The notes beneath the pieces were generated by a model. The model did no database searches, was not told the DNA's origin, and saw nothing but the letters and a program-made list of their open reading frames with translations. A stretch of DNA of 64,000 nt, taken from the NCBI GenBank assembly GCA_032164295.1, contig JAJHTX010000005.1:1364001-1428000 (forward strand), in the 5' to 3' direction. This stretch comes from Inonotus obliquus. Taxonomy: Eukaryota; Basidiomycota; Agaricomycetes; Hymenochaetales; Hymenochaetaceae. A program made the translations under genes and the position numbers. Positions 1 to 12,758 of the stretch are shown in pieces (within the stretch, counting starts at the first letter, position 1; every line of letters begins with the position of its first letter).

Positions 1-2
1 GC

Positions 3-377
3 ACGAGTTTGCCCAACGACTTACGGAACGGTGTGCTACACCCGATATAATTCTTCACGGTCCGAACACCTCAGCAGGCCCGAACTCGTTGAAAGTGAAC
101 CGTATGGGACGTTTATTGGTCCGATATTCGATCCCATCGCCGAGAAGGCGAGTTACCCGATGCTCAAGCTTTAATGATAGATACTAATGCTGGCTTCCAG
201 GGATCATCCATCGATGTGGGAAAGACGTACTCTTGTAGCTACTGGAGGAACGCTTCGACGGCGAGCGCGACGCGTGTCAACGCGGAACTGCTGAGCTATG
301 ACGGCGACCTTCCGGCTCCATACTGGTACAATGAAAACAAGGGTACTCAAAAGAACACCATCTTGGCTGAGCGCTAA
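3..377 (+). pseudogene. Fragment of a GH51-type alpha-L-arabinofuranosidase N-terminal region
   Basis: Two short stretches look like the N-terminal beta-sandwich of fungal GH51 arabinofuranosidases. Positions 3-47 read SLPNDLRNGV, as in the family's SLPNSL segment, and end at a stop. Positions 174-377 read NAGFQGSSIDVGKTYSCSYW and then VNAELLSYDG, the family's pattern of a secreted carbohydrate-binding domain. The two pieces lie in the same frame but are separated by a stop and about 120 nt with no clear intron borders. No continuation into the catalytic barrel is visible after 377. It could be a relic, or the edge of a gene lying mostly outside the window with a structure I cannot resolve. 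The family assignment rests on pattern memory only. Confidence 0.35.
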
Positions 378-3300
378 TCTGACCGTGCTTGATTAGATAA
401 ATTCAAGACCATTTTCCGACTGGAGGCTGACCTTTCTCCCATGCTACTTCGGAGCAGCGGAAATTTGGAAACCTCTCTGTTTGGCATGTTCTTTGGTATA
501 CGATCTTCTCGGCGCTTAGAATTTGATATCGAGCTGAAATTTGGGACGACCGAGGTCGAGGCGAGAATTAGATGGGAAGAAAATGTTCGTCAAATGTCTT
601 CTGTAATCTTGCTTCGATGCGCTGATAGCTCATTCCAGGGAGTCGTGAAATAGTAAGTCAAGTCACCATCCTGTTTTAACGGGTGATTGTCTCACCTCGC
701 CATACTTGAAGTGGACCAGCAAAGATCCATTGGATGGAATGATGTGTTCTCCTCTCATCTGTTTGCATGCTCCGGTAGTAATGCGTAGTAAATGCTTTGG
801 CTTGATTATGAACTCTCTGTTCTGCGCGAACCCGCGACTATTCATTTCAATTGTATATTAGCATATTCGTTCCTTGTCAGATTCGTCACGAAATTCGGAT
901 CCATGAAGACCTTATGTTCAGTAACAAGAATTACGAGCAACCCAGAATCAAGACACTGTTACTCGCCCAGATACAACAAATAACCTGAACTTGAGAGTTT
1001 ACTTGAAAGACGCAAATTGCACGCCCGCCCCCCTGTACTGTACAGTCTTCAAAACGCAAAGATCGAAATAGAGAAATATGGACGTACGCAACTATACAAC
1101 TAAACAAATATAGTATGAAGGATTAAATTGCTTCCCGTTGGGGTATAGTTCATGCTGGACTGAATTGTCGGCTTCCAGTCCCCGCAGTCCCGCAGTCCGC
1201 GTTCTTGGATTGGATGTGGATGGATTCGGAATCTTTGATCTATTCACGTGGTGCTACTCCCTCCTCTGAGCCAAGCACTGTACACGCGGTTTCAAAGAGT
1301 TTTGAGCTGTTTGAGATGAGCCTGACGTGTCAAGACGTTTCAGGGGATTCAGGGATTCAGGGATTCAGGAGGAGAGAGTTTATAGTTAGTTTTTCTTTGT
1401 TCCTGTCTCTAGCTCTAGCTGTTTCTAGGCAGCGAATTGAATTGAAAGAGGTGTAACAGTGCACGCGACCCACATGCATGATAGGTAGGCGTAGACAATC
1501 ATGATTACTTGTTGAAGTTACTAACTTCAATTCCGTTCCTAGTCTGTACTAGTTGTAGTCTACCGTCCCGCGTGACCGCGTGAGGGTTCGGGATTCGGAT
1601 TCCTACTCGACCTCAAGTTTTGAGTGAGAGGATGTCCACGACCACGGATGCAGATCTTACGTGACACAATTCAGTCTCACCCAATTCAAACGAAAGCTCG
1701 CTTCCTGTTACTTTATTTGTTATCTCGACTCGCTATGTAGCGATTTTCGCCGTTTTCGTGTGGAAGTTAAGTACGAGTTACGAGGTTAATCTCTACACGA
1801 CTTGCATTTTCTTACACGTGCATGTGTCGGACCGGGATGAATTGATATTGTTTGCCGATGGACGGAGGGATGACGGGGAACGTGGGCTTGGATACGAAAA
1901 CCAAAACCAAAATGGATACGGACACGGAAGAAGATTGTCTACAAGTCGTCAACGAAGAGAATTCAGTTAGAGTTGGACAGAGAAGACGAGTAAGAAAGTC
2001 AAAATAGAAGTCGAAGTAGAAGAAAAGACACGTTTCAACGACTCTTCATCGTACCGTGTCCGATCGTTTTCCTTTTTCATACAATAGAGTTTACACTTAC
2101 AACACTAGCAGAGTGAGTTTGTTTTCAAGTCTAAGGGTACGGACTGGAAATAGTTGCTGGAAATAGCCGTACACGTAACACTCGTCTCCTAGTTCTTCAC
2201 GACTAATTCGCGTGCCTTATGCTATATGCTATTGTCTGCTATTGTGAGTTGCTAGCCCGTGCGTTTTGCCGCTGTTGTGCCTGGACGCATACGCATTTTG
2301 GTTGTTCTGACTTAGGGATAGAGACCAATCAGAGTTGTTTTCTCGCCAGGATTAGGGTTTTGGAAAGAATTTAGGCTTGGTTACTAGTCTAGAGAGAGGA
2401 GAATCGATGAGATAGAAATATTCTGCAATACCTATTCAGTGATCCACAAGCATAACGGTAAACTAGTCGGAGAGTGATTACATATCGGAACATACGCACC
2501 AATGATCCGAACCGACTTGACGAAATTGCCTAAAGGGACATTTAGACGTCCGGCGGTAGAATTGTTCGCCTTTTCATTACCGATCAAACTGTCATTACAG
2601 TTTCGCGAAATCTTTCTACGGAGAAGCGAGGGAGGGGGAGACGGGAAGCATAAATGCTTTTCGATGCGGGGTTGTTGTTGGAGGATGCGAAAGTGCGAGA
2701 TGATAGGCGTTCCCCCACCCCTACTCCAAGGCCATCTCGGAAAGCTAAGCCCCCGATGAGAGCGGGAGATTTGCAAAGCAGAAAGCAGACTAGTTCTAAT
2801 AAGTTACTGTTAGCTAGAAATGAAAGCGGAACGAACCCTGGAGACAGCACAGACAAAAATGCAAGGGAGTGATGGTATCCTTCTCCCGCGAACCTTCAAG
2901 CAAAATCAAGGAGCGTGGTGCATGATGAGGACGTATAAATATACGATATTTCGGCATTCAAATGCACTTTGCTTACCTGGTTGCATTGTATAATATCGAA
3001 TACCTGGAATAGAAATGCCGTGCTTAACCGATTTGGAAAGTGACCCTGGAGGTGGACCTACAAAGAAATGGAGTGAATTGATAGCCTTTTCTCGGCTTCT
3101 TCCAATCCGAATGCAGTAGGTCGATGCGATGACGTGATTTGAGGATTGGAACAGTTCTGCTTCCGGATCCATCTCGAAAAAGATCCAATTGATGGAGTGC
3201 TGAGTTGTACTGTGCCGTGCCGAGGGTGGCTTTGGCATGCCGTGAAAATTGGCTGTAGAGTATTCATGACCAGCTAACCGAGGTTCAATTGAGCGGCAAA

Positions 3301-4374
3301 GTCATCTGATGGATAATCGGAAGTGGCTATCATCCGTCCGAAATCGGGCCTACGACTGAGAAAGATTACGATGGGAGCTTTCCAAGGAAGGTCTGGAGAG
3401 AAAGCGGGTCTTGTATGAATAAGAACATATGAAAGGGGAGGCGGTGGTACTTGATTAAAGTGAGTGGCCCGAGTTGACCGCATGATAAGATTGATTGTAA
3501 ATTCGAGGGACCACACCCAAGAGCGGCGGCATCTGCGGGACCAAGGATCGTGTTGTTGCAGCAGCAACCCTGGAGATCTGTGGCAAGCGAAACGATTGAT
3601 CGCAACCGGGAACAAATACAAAACTTCTTTGCTTGAAATAACGGATCGTTGGCTTGGCTAACGAGGAGTGTATTACGGCGTTGGAGAGGCTTTGTGGGAG
3701 ACGAAGTGAGTGATATGAAGGTTAAAGGGAACGTTGTTGTATTATTTTAGCCGGACCGAGAAATTGACTTGGTGGGTTAGTGTTAAGAAGGTCAAAGGTG
3801 AATTGATCCCGCCATCAAAGCGGCACATGATCAAGATTAGCTCATGATTAGGTAATCAAGAGCAACACTTGATCCTCCGCGGCGATTCAGTGCCCGGTCA
3901 AAATAATCATAAACAATGCAAACAATCTGGAAAAAAAGGAAAATAAGCGAGGAAAGGTTGAGGATTGATAACGGAAAAGCCAAGAGCAAGGAGAGAGACA
4001 AGGGAGTAGAGGTGGACGGAGGAGAAGGGAGAAATAAGGTAAAATTGGCGAGGTAAGGCACGAAGGGTCGAATAATAATAAAATCATTTCAATTCAAATC
4101 CTCTCCCTCTTTGCCGCCATAGGTCCGTACCTCTGCTTCCTCCCCATTCTACCTTTCTCTCCCGTTGGTGACCCTTGTCCGTCCTCCTCATCGTAGCAAA
4201 GATTCCTTGTCCAGTATTGTGCATGACGCACCCTCGGTCGACGCGTCTGGGCTTGTGTTTCGTGTAAATCCGAGTCTATCTAGATAAAATACCCACCCCG
4301 CGTCCCCGCGTGTCTTCCTGCTTCTCGCGCTACTTCATCAAGATTTAAACTCGATTTTACTCCCCTGTTTCTTG
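378..4374. other. Long intergenic region upstream of the Zn2Cys6 gene
   Basis: About 4 kb without a gene I can support. Small open frames exist on both strands (for example 2432-2776, 2906-3238 and 3274-3621 on the minus strand), but they overlap each other in several frames, lack convincing splice chains and match no family I know. The part nearest the regulator (about 3900-4370) is purine/pyrimidine-skewed with CT-rich patches, typical of a fungal promoter and 5' leader. A poorly conserved gene or non-coding transcript cannot be excluded. Confidence 0.4.
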
Positions 4375-7300
4375 ATGGACTCACAACAGGGCGCGCTCGA
4401 CGGTCATGGTCCTGGCACTGGTAGTACCGGCTTGGGTGGAGGTGTTGGTTCGAAACGGCTCTACGACGATGGTAGCAGCTCGAGCGTCGTTAGCTTTGCC
4501 ACTGACAGCGTCAGTGTCACTCAAAACTCAGTCGTGTCTGGAAGCGTTGCCAACTCCGTCGTGGGCCCCGACGGAAGGCGCTCTGTCAAATCAGTTTCAA
4601 TGTGCGTGTCTCCTTGCTATTCATCACTTGTTCTAAAGTACCGTGGTGTCGTGACAGTGGCTGTCGTCAGCGTGTAACCGTGGTCTGTGCCGAGGTACGT
4701 TGTCTTGTTGCTGTTGCGCTTGTCGGGTACTCTGCTTGACTAAAATTACCTTTTGCTTGGCAGTGCAAACGCCTCAAACTTAAGTGCGACAGACGTGCGC
4801 CCTGTGGGTCATGTACCAAACGGGATACAATACCAAGATGCATATACTCTCAGGCTGCAGCCGAAAAAGTGTACGTCCTGGCCACCTCTTTCCCCCTATC
4901 CACGAAAATAACTTGAGTTTTGACACGCACACCTCAATACCCGACTCATCCGGCGCTGACGCCCCCCCCCCCCTGTCCCTTCCGTGCTCTTGTCGGTCGC
5001 CCCACTTTCTCTACCATCTTTCTTTTCCCTGCTGTATCTTATCCGAATCTGCTTGGCTACTGGCCATGAAACGCGATCCTGATCCCACACGATCACTTCG
5101 CCCTCGTCGCCCTCGTATCAACAGAGATGTTCAATCGCTGAATATTCGTCTTCAAGCTGTCGAAGGCAAGCTCAACGGCGTATCATTACCTTCCGAACAG
5201 TCAGGTTCTAGCGCCGGACCTTCTAACTCCCAGAACTCTTCGTCTTCGTCAAATCTCACTCATTCAGCCGTCTCTGGCTCTTCAAGTCAGCGGCGAGCAT
5301 TTCTTGCAGTCGGTGCTCACGGTGCTTCAATCGCCGTAAACCTAGAGGGATTTGCTGGTCTGTGGGTGGACCATCTAGGACTGAACAGGCCTCCAGAAGG
5401 CACGCATGATGTTCCTGTAAGCTTGGCCGAGCTGGATTTGGAGCGACTGGGAGTGAAGACAATGCGTCAAACAGGTGGGAGTGGTATCGATCTTCGGCCA
5501 TCCCCAAGTGTCCCGGCCGCAGGTTTCGTAGATTTTATTGAAGAGCATGCGCAATACTTTCGTGTCCCGGCTTCGCTTGTCACTCCTGACGACTTTGAGG
5601 ACGAGGACAATGAGCAAGTTGGCGTCTCGCCGAAGCTTGTTCACCACGCCTTGCCTTCTGCTGAAGTCCGCAAGGAGATTTACAAGCACTTTGAGCAGAA
5701 CCACCTCATGTCGCCAACTATTAACTTTTTCGTCTTCAAGAACCGAATTGAGGAGATGTGTCAATGGGCCGAGATACAGCTCAGCAAAGATGCACATGCG
5801 ATTGGAAGCGAAAGAGTAAGCAAGAATGGGGCAAGGGACGAGCCGCATCCGACCACGGTACTAGGCGCCGTAGATCTCTCATCGATGTCATCAGCAACGA
5901 GTACAGGAGGAGCGTTTACTCCACCGACGTTCACTTTCTTTGCGGCTGCTGCCTTCTGTCTCGCACTTGGTGCGCGATGCTGGCTCATAGAACAAGATGT
6001 GCTCAACGGAGATCCGAGTTCTAAACCTGGAGCCTCCGATCATGTAGGGAGCCCTGGCTTATCCAATGCAGCTGCTGGAAGCAATCCTGCGACAGGCGTA
6101 TACGATCCGACGATGCCACCTCCACCTCCTCCGATATCCTCGCTCGATACTGGTACATCCGCGTCTCCAGCGTCTCCAACTTCCGGTCATGCGCCGCTGC
6201 TTAGTGAAGGTCAACCACTGCACATTCATCCTTCCCTCCCAGTAAAGCTCTACCGGTCCGCGAAGTTTGCGATTAGTATGGCGACCGAGTGCGGAGGTTA
6301 CGAAACGTTCGACATCGACTTCATCTTAGCCAGATGCCTTCAGGTACGCTATCTTCTATGTTCGCACCACGGGCTTGGTGAGTGTGCGGATCTGTTGCGT
6401 GACTTGGGCATTGCACAACGAAAGAAGTTTGACAAGCGGAAGCGGAAGCCACAAGCCAACGGGATTGAGCATAGGATCGGAGATGAAAGGGATGCGATTA
6501 TGAGCGATCAATCTACTGAACCTACGTCTGGTGCACGGAGGAAGGGGAAGGAAAAGGCATCCGAACGTGGACCTGCACTGGCGCTGGCACCCGAGATGGC
6601 CGGTGTTGTGGGCGAGTTAGTTTCGAACGCACGCATGATGGGGTTGAATCACGACCCAGAGTACACCGGTGGCGGGAAATTCTCAGTGTACGAAATTGAA
6701 ATCCGGAGAAGGTTGTGGTGGGAAGTCGTAGTCCTTGATGCGTGCGTATCTCCACCATTCATTTGAGCCCTTCTTCACTGCGGAAACCCCATCTTAACTC
6801 TTTGTCTGAGAATTGCACGCTAACTTTATTAACACAACAGTTTCGTAGCACACTGTTTAGGTGAGAGTCCGTTCATAAATGACAACAGCGCCACGACGGA
6901 GTTCCCTGCCGACGTGGACGAAGAAAGCTTTGGTCCGGATTCTGCGAATCGTCCAGCACCGAACATCGAATCGCTTCACGGGAATGTCGAACAGCTTATT
7001 CAGCGGAGCCGGTCAGTCCTATCTCATTCTTCATCGTGTTCAAAGTTGATTTTTTATTGTTCTCTTCCTCTTTCCGTTTGTAGGATTGTTGATTTGTCGA
7101 AAAGAATGAGGGCAAAGATCACTGCGTTTTGGGAGCTTCACCCCGAGGCACCTGCCTCTGCGACTCGTGACTTGCTGGAGATGATAAAGAAGGAATTCGG
7201 CAAGTGGCAAGACAGTCTACCAGATCATTTGAGGATGAAAGACGTACCTCTGGTCCAGCGTGGAGCAGGGCCGACTTCTCCTAGACGACATCCGACTAGC

Positions 7301-9074
7301 CCAGGTGAACGCGACAGTCCAGCAAGAGAGGAGTCTCCGCACGTCATTGCTATGCGCTGTCGTTACAACATTATGGCTCGACATGCATTCTTGTCGCTCT
7401 GTATGGCTTTAGTGAAGGGCAATAAATCTGGGGTAACCGGAGATGCAAAAGAGAAGGACGACACGAGCAAGAATTACTTCGGGCCGTCGATAGAAGGTTT
7501 CGATGCTCTTGTACTGCTTGAACCAGCGCTATTCATCGTTCGGGCATGGACCTACCTTCATTCCGTCTACCGGAACGTACACCCAGCGTTATTCATGTGC
7601 TACGCGTTTACGAAGGAGCTGTTTGAAGCTGCGGTAGTGTTAGGCCATCTTGCGATCACGCATCCGTTGTTTGCAGGTCCCGCCCTAGCAGGTTTGCGAT
7701 TGGCGGGCGAGACTATGCGTGATCCCTCCGTACTCACTAGCAAGGTGACCCTAGGTGCAAATAAGAACGACACCCTACCAAGCGAAGCCGTCAGGATTGT
7801 TGATGAACTGATTGCAAGAGGCGAAGCAGCCGCGGTGAACGCGAGCCTTGCGTTCGGTGGAGATCTCGGAACGTCCGTAATGGGATCACTGTCGAGCGTG
7901 AAGAGGAAGCATGAGGAGGTGGAAGCTGCGAGCTCGGACCTTCTGTATCACTTCCGTTTCCCATTTGTTGGTGCGGGTGTTGTGAGCGCAGGTCCTCCGG
8001 CAGCTTCATCAGATCCTCTTTCACTTCCGACAAATGGGACTGCGACTACCGTGAGAGCAGGAGATACCACCTCAAGAAACGGTGCAAGCAGTTCTCGGTC
8101 AAAACATGGAGCTGGTACTGGAACAGATGCAACAAGCGATCCAAGGCCGGCGGCGAGGCACAAGGCTTCGCATCCGCACCTTTCGGTACGCAACAGGAAG
8201 GCTAAGGATACCTCCAGAGCTCGCGCAAACAGTACGGCTTCGCAGCGTTCTGATGTGTCGCATAGGATGTCTCATGCTCCTTCCACAACGAGCCTTCATG
8301 GCGGTGCCGCTCCCTCGCATTCGCATGCTACGCATGGCCATGGTATACCGCCATCTCCTCCACTGCTTGGTCCTGGATCTTACCCGGGCCCTTTGCCTAC
8401 GACTCCAGGTCCTGGTCCGCCTCATTACAATTCTCCACCTGGGACAAGCGGTGGGTCATCTTCACAACCACCTCAGACGGGCGGCTCCAGCGAATTCTCT
8501 ACAGGTTTTCACGACAGTGGAAACTTCCCCACCACATCCCCTGCTTCGTATGGTCCAACCTTCCCATCTCAGAGTGGACCTGGGCCGTCCCTACCTGTTC
8601 CGTCTCAAGTCACCTTTGATAGCTTTCATTTGGACACTTCTGAACAAAGGCGGGATGGTGTTTCGTTGGGAAGTGGGGAATCAACGTCCTTCGGGATTGC
8701 TGAGACAACTGGGATGGAGAGGCCTGGTCCTGTTGGGATGCACCAGTCTGCGGGCTTTGATAACATTGGCGGTATGTTTTGTTTTCTATTTGACATATTC
8801 ACTCCCGACTTTAGAACACTAATTGTTATTTTCTTCAGGTTTACCTCGTCCTCCACCCGAATCTCCTCAAGACCGGCCATTCTCAAGGAACCTCATTGAC
8901 CCTCGTCCGCACACGCGTGAGTCAGACGAACGGATCAGACCGCCGATGCACTCGCTGGATCATCAGCAGCATGCTCAACCACATCCTCCGCTTCATCCAC
9001 CGCAGACGTATCATGCACATTCACAAGTACCACCAGATTGGAGTGGTTATCAACAATGGCCCAGTTATTTTTAA
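4375..9074 (+). CDS. Zn2Cys6 transcription factor with Fungal_trans domain
   Basis: Nuclear DNA-binding regulator of about 1,360 aa in seven exons. The zinc cluster is assembled across introns at 4602-4657 and 4695-4763 and reads C-AEC-KRLKLKC-DRRAPC-GSC-TKRDTIPRC, the six-cysteine pattern of fungal binuclear clusters. A 254-nt intron (4871-5124) containing a C homopolymer follows. The next exon opens with DVQSLNIRLQAVEGKLNGV, a short coiled-coil linker typical of dimerising cluster proteins. The middle homology region (Fungal_trans) includes ARCLQVRYLL and RRRLWWEVVVLDA, continues across the intron at 6743-6840 into GESPFINDNSATTEFPADVDEE, and runs on after the intron at 7012-7083. The C-terminus is long, low-complexity, and rich in Ser, Pro, Gly and His. 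The last intron is 8772-8838 and the stop is at 9072-9074. The start is the ATG at 4375, preceded in frame by no better candidate. Target genes cannot be told from sequence. Confidence 0.88.
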
Positions 9075-11026
9075 TAGGAGCGTCCCTTCCTGACCTGATC
9101 TGGCGTCTTGAGTCAATAGTGCTGCATTTGTTCTGGTGGTGAAACACGTCATGGGTTTGAGTTACTCTATTCACTTACGACACGTCTCCCGTTACGAAAC
9201 TTTTTCCTATGACAGTCCGCATCAATTTTTCCACGCTAACGAAACCAGGGTATTTGTCGTCATCACCCCCGCCCACCATCCATCTGTTCTTGAATTATCA
9301 CCGTTATCCTTTTCTAGGTGTGCAGAGCTTTCATTCTTCCTAGGGGGATATGGGTCCATCTCTTCTTCTGGATGAGGCTAGATGCGAGTTCGTTTTTACT
9401 CATTTACTCATATCTTTCGTGTCCTTTGTTCCTTTGTTCCTTTTTCTCTCTCGCCTCTCGCCAAGCTGCATTGATTGAACGCAGATCGAGGCGTCCACCG
9501 CTACCCCTTTTCCCAAGCCCAGACTTGTGGGACTCTCTGTGTTTCAAGTCTCGCCACTCTGATGAAGCCCAGGTCAGAAGTTCTCAGGACCCCTTTAATG
9601 GGTTTGTCTTCTCGGATAACGGTTATTCATCTACCGTTTGAGTTCTATCATATCTATCGCTTTATCTTTTCCCATATTCATCTGCGTTTGTGTTTATGGC
9701 GCTTCCATCTCCCACCCTCTTGTGCCTCTCATCTCCTCCCCCCATATTTGTTTTTGGATTAGGTACCCCTTTCTTGGTTTTTTGGAGTTCAAATTCGCTT
9801 TTTTTCTTTTTCGTTATTAACCTTTGGCCCGTCTCGCCTTTTCAATAGACGTACACTAGGGATTGCTGATTCTTGATTCCTGATTCGTGGTTCGTATACA
9901 ATCTTTCTTATTTTTTCTTGATTGTTTTGTTTGTTTGCTTTCAGCCCAATCCATATTTACATACAATCATATATTTATATATGCGTTTTATGCATGATGC
10001 ATGATATGATATGTTTTTGCCTTTGGTGGTACTCTTCTCGTATGAATGCCCCACTCGCACACAGAATTACTCCCACTCCCACTCTTGCTCCAACTCTCAA
10101 TCTCCACTCTCCACTCTCAATCTCAATCATCTCAATCAATCCCCTTTCAATTCTAACACTGGCTTGATTCTTCTTGATTTACAGTATGTCTTTCGTCTAT
10201 CATTTCAACTCTCAACTCTCAACTCGTTTTTAACTTGCTCAGTTAGTTTCTGTCTCTATCTCATCCCCCTCGGGTCTCCCTCCCCGGATCGCTATCATTT
10301 GTTTGTATATTACTCTTGGACATGCATAGATAGAGTTATTTTATAAGGTTATAGATGATTCAATCGAGTATCATGTACTCTTTGGAGTAGAAGACTAGAA
10401 GGTTGTTGAATATTACAGATCACAGATTACAGATACTCGCTGGAAAGGAGATTATTATGACGAGTGTTCTGTTGGGATGGAGCTCGACTTTCGTGCCACG
10501 CTCAAAAGATGATTCAATGTTGATGAGTGCGGTCGACTTGCATAATTTTACGTAGACATCCCAACCTCACGCCTCTGAAACGTAAACACATCATCGACAG
10601 TTACAATAAATGATGCTATTATCTCAACCAGGGAAACCCCTACAAGCAAACAAAGGCAAGCAATGCAAGTCTAGAGTACATTCCACAGTCATGAAATAAA
10701 ACTTATCCAATCTTCATATGAAATATCCACACTAAACAAAAGAAAGCGTTATAGAACACGATAGCAAAAAAAGCAGCGAGGGATGTGATACAGTATACTA
10801 TGACTATGCCTCTACATATGTATGACGATTGACGAGAATGTTGTCGGTGGTTGGTAAGGTCCGTGATTGAATGATTGTGAGTAGAATAGAAGTTGATTGA
10901 TCATATGTATGAAATGAAAGAAATGATTCTGCTTCAAATCGAGTGGTTGTCGTAGATAGATGTATCCAAAGAAAGTGCGAACCTGCGTAGATCCAATATG
11001 TATGATCATCAACAAATGAAGAGAGG
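9075..11026. other. Intergenic region with CT-rich low-complexity tract
   Basis: A gap of about 1.95 kb between the convergent ends of the regulator and the SPT2-like gene. It is pyrimidine-rich, with a CTCAAT/CTCCACT-type degenerate tract around 10070-10160 and AT-rich stretches near 9960-10010. Open frames here (for example 9318-9641 and 10011-10346) follow the compositional bias and have no recognisable content. Most of it is probably 3' untranslated sequence for both neighbours. Confidence 0.5.
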
Positions 11027-12501
11027 TCAATAACCTCTCCTATCCTTTTCTTTCTTCTTCCTGCGTTTTTCTTCCTCGTGGCGTTTTTCTTCCTCAGCGG
11101 CCAACTCATCCTCTCTCTTCGCGATTCTCGCGCTGCGGAGCAGGAAAGCCGTGAGGCGACAGCCATAATAGTTAAGCACATAACGTACCTTCTCAACTCT
11201 TCTTTTCGAAGTGCTTCTGCATCAGCTTCCATATCATCATCATCGTCACTGAAGACATCGTTCGCCACGTAACGATCCCTGTCTTTCCCAAACAGCTTCC
11301 AGATCTCTGAGCTGATGTCGTTGCGAGGACGGCGTTTAACAGGAGGTGGAAATTCTTCATCCGATATCGACTCATCCGAATCAGACAAGGAATCAGATCG
11401 TGCGCGCTTCTTGTTTGATGACGACGCAAGCTTCGCGGTTGCGGAAGTACTTTGAGAAGCATGAAGAGTGGCTGGCTTTGACGCAACCGTAGGCCTCGAC
11501 GGTAGAGGAACATAGGTCGTCTTCGTAAACGACACCGATCCAACAGGCTCAGGCTTAATAATCGTTACTTTCGTACGCGGCTCCTTTCGAGGCTGAGGAG
11601 CAGTAGATGGCTTTGCTGGGTTTGTTGGTTCTTTCGACCGAGAACGCGGTGAGTGCGAAGCTCTCGCCTCAGGGCTGGGGGAAAGTGAAGACATGGGAGT
11701 AACCTTTTTCCCTTTCTTTTGCTCTCCGAACCAATCAAAACCATTCCTTCGAGCCTCTTCACCGTTGATGACTTTCGCTTCCTTTTTCTTATGCAACTCC
11801 GTTGCAATCTCGTCAATCGTCCGATTATCGCGTTTCGTAGTGCCCAGCTTCACGAAGGTCGTTGGCATGGCCGCGAGCTGTTTCCTTACAGCTTGAATAC
11901 TCTTTCTGCTATCAAAATTACTCCCATCCTGCGGATGACGTGGCTCCATAGATCGCGAGGCTGACGGGTCTAAGACATCGGCCACAGGACCCAGTCTGCT
12001 CGATTTCTTGAAGTTTCGAGGAGGAACTGGGCTTGCATGGCCCCTCCTCGCTGAGGTAAAACTCTTGTTGAGATCGGATAAGAGCTTTCGTTGTCGTTTC
12101 TCCTCCCTCGTCAACACCAAGCCACCCACTTCCTCGTCATCATCCGAGCCATTGTGTGTCTTGCGTCCACGTCCTCCAGTACCTGACCCACTCGGAAGAC
12201 GATTCTTCCCATATATCAGGTTCTTTCGTTGTTCTTCCTCTCGTTGGCGGATGAAATCCTCTCTTCTTTGACGCTCCTCCTCCTGTTTCCGTTGCCTTTC
12301 CCCTGCATGCTGCTGCTCTTCAAGCCTCTTCTTCACGAGCTTCGCTCTGAACTCTCGATCCCGTTTCTCCTTATCCATCTGCTCCTTTCTCCTCTGTTCT
12401 TCCTTTCGTCTCTTTTCCTCGAGTATCTGCTTGGTGGCGGCGTCCGAGTCTTGAGTCTGGGCGGCACTCAGTGCCATCAGCTCCGCGAAGCGAGCAGACA
12501 T
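11027..12501 (-). CDS. SPT2-like chromatin protein
   Basis: Predicted 472-aa nuclear protein of the SPT2 family, a histone H3-H4 binding chromatin factor linked to transcription elongation. The N-terminal third is a long charged helix of Glu, Lys and Arg repeats. The middle is Ser/Pro-rich and disordered. The C-terminal signature is present: SSEIWKLFGKDRDRYVANDV, then an acidic SDDDDDMEADAE stretch and the basic helix RKEELRSARIAKRE. The single intron (11133-11188, 56 nt) joins ELR to SARIAKRE, and the product ends in KKKEKDRRGY. I chose the ATG at 12501 (MSARFAEL) because the open frame further upstream encodes a hydrophobic stretch foreign to the family. Family identity is fairly secure from the C-terminal motif; the detailed role is inferred. 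Confidence 0.82.
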
Positions 12502-12758
12502 GACTGAGAGATATGAGAAGAGAAACAAACAAGACCAGATGAAATAGATGAAAGAGACTAGTGAGTGCAGAACGGGAGAGGCGTGGCAAAGATGTGGGTA
12601 GTGCTCAAGGGCTCTGGACAACACCGAAATGTCACTGCACTCATATATATTCTGATTATGTAATCGAAAAGGATCGACAGCGGTGATTCACACAAACACC
12701 CATAATAAGCCACAACCTACAACAAGTATTAGAACAATACGAGATGGGACTTGGCCAG
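12502..12758. other. Gap between esterase 3' end and SPT2-like start
   Basis: About 260 bp. Both neighbours run on the minus strand, so this contains the SPT2-like promoter and, next to 12758, the 3' end of the esterase. No gene is visible. Confidence 0.5.

Noticed and set aside
4784..5124. In-frame upstream extension of the large exon of the Zn2Cys6 gene
   Set aside because: It is in a different frame from the zinc cluster and is read as intron 3 (4871-5124); splicing gives AAAEKV-DVQSLNIRLQAVEG, a sensible coiled-coil linker.
9318..10346. Several open frames of 60-110 codons downstream of the Zn2Cys6 gene
   Set aside because: They lie in CT-rich low-complexity sequence, overlap one another, and encode Ser/Leu/Phe-rich strings expected from composition.
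11078..12507. Plus-strand frames opposite the SPT2-like gene
   Set aside because: Shadows of a strongly biased Glu/Lys-rich coding strand.
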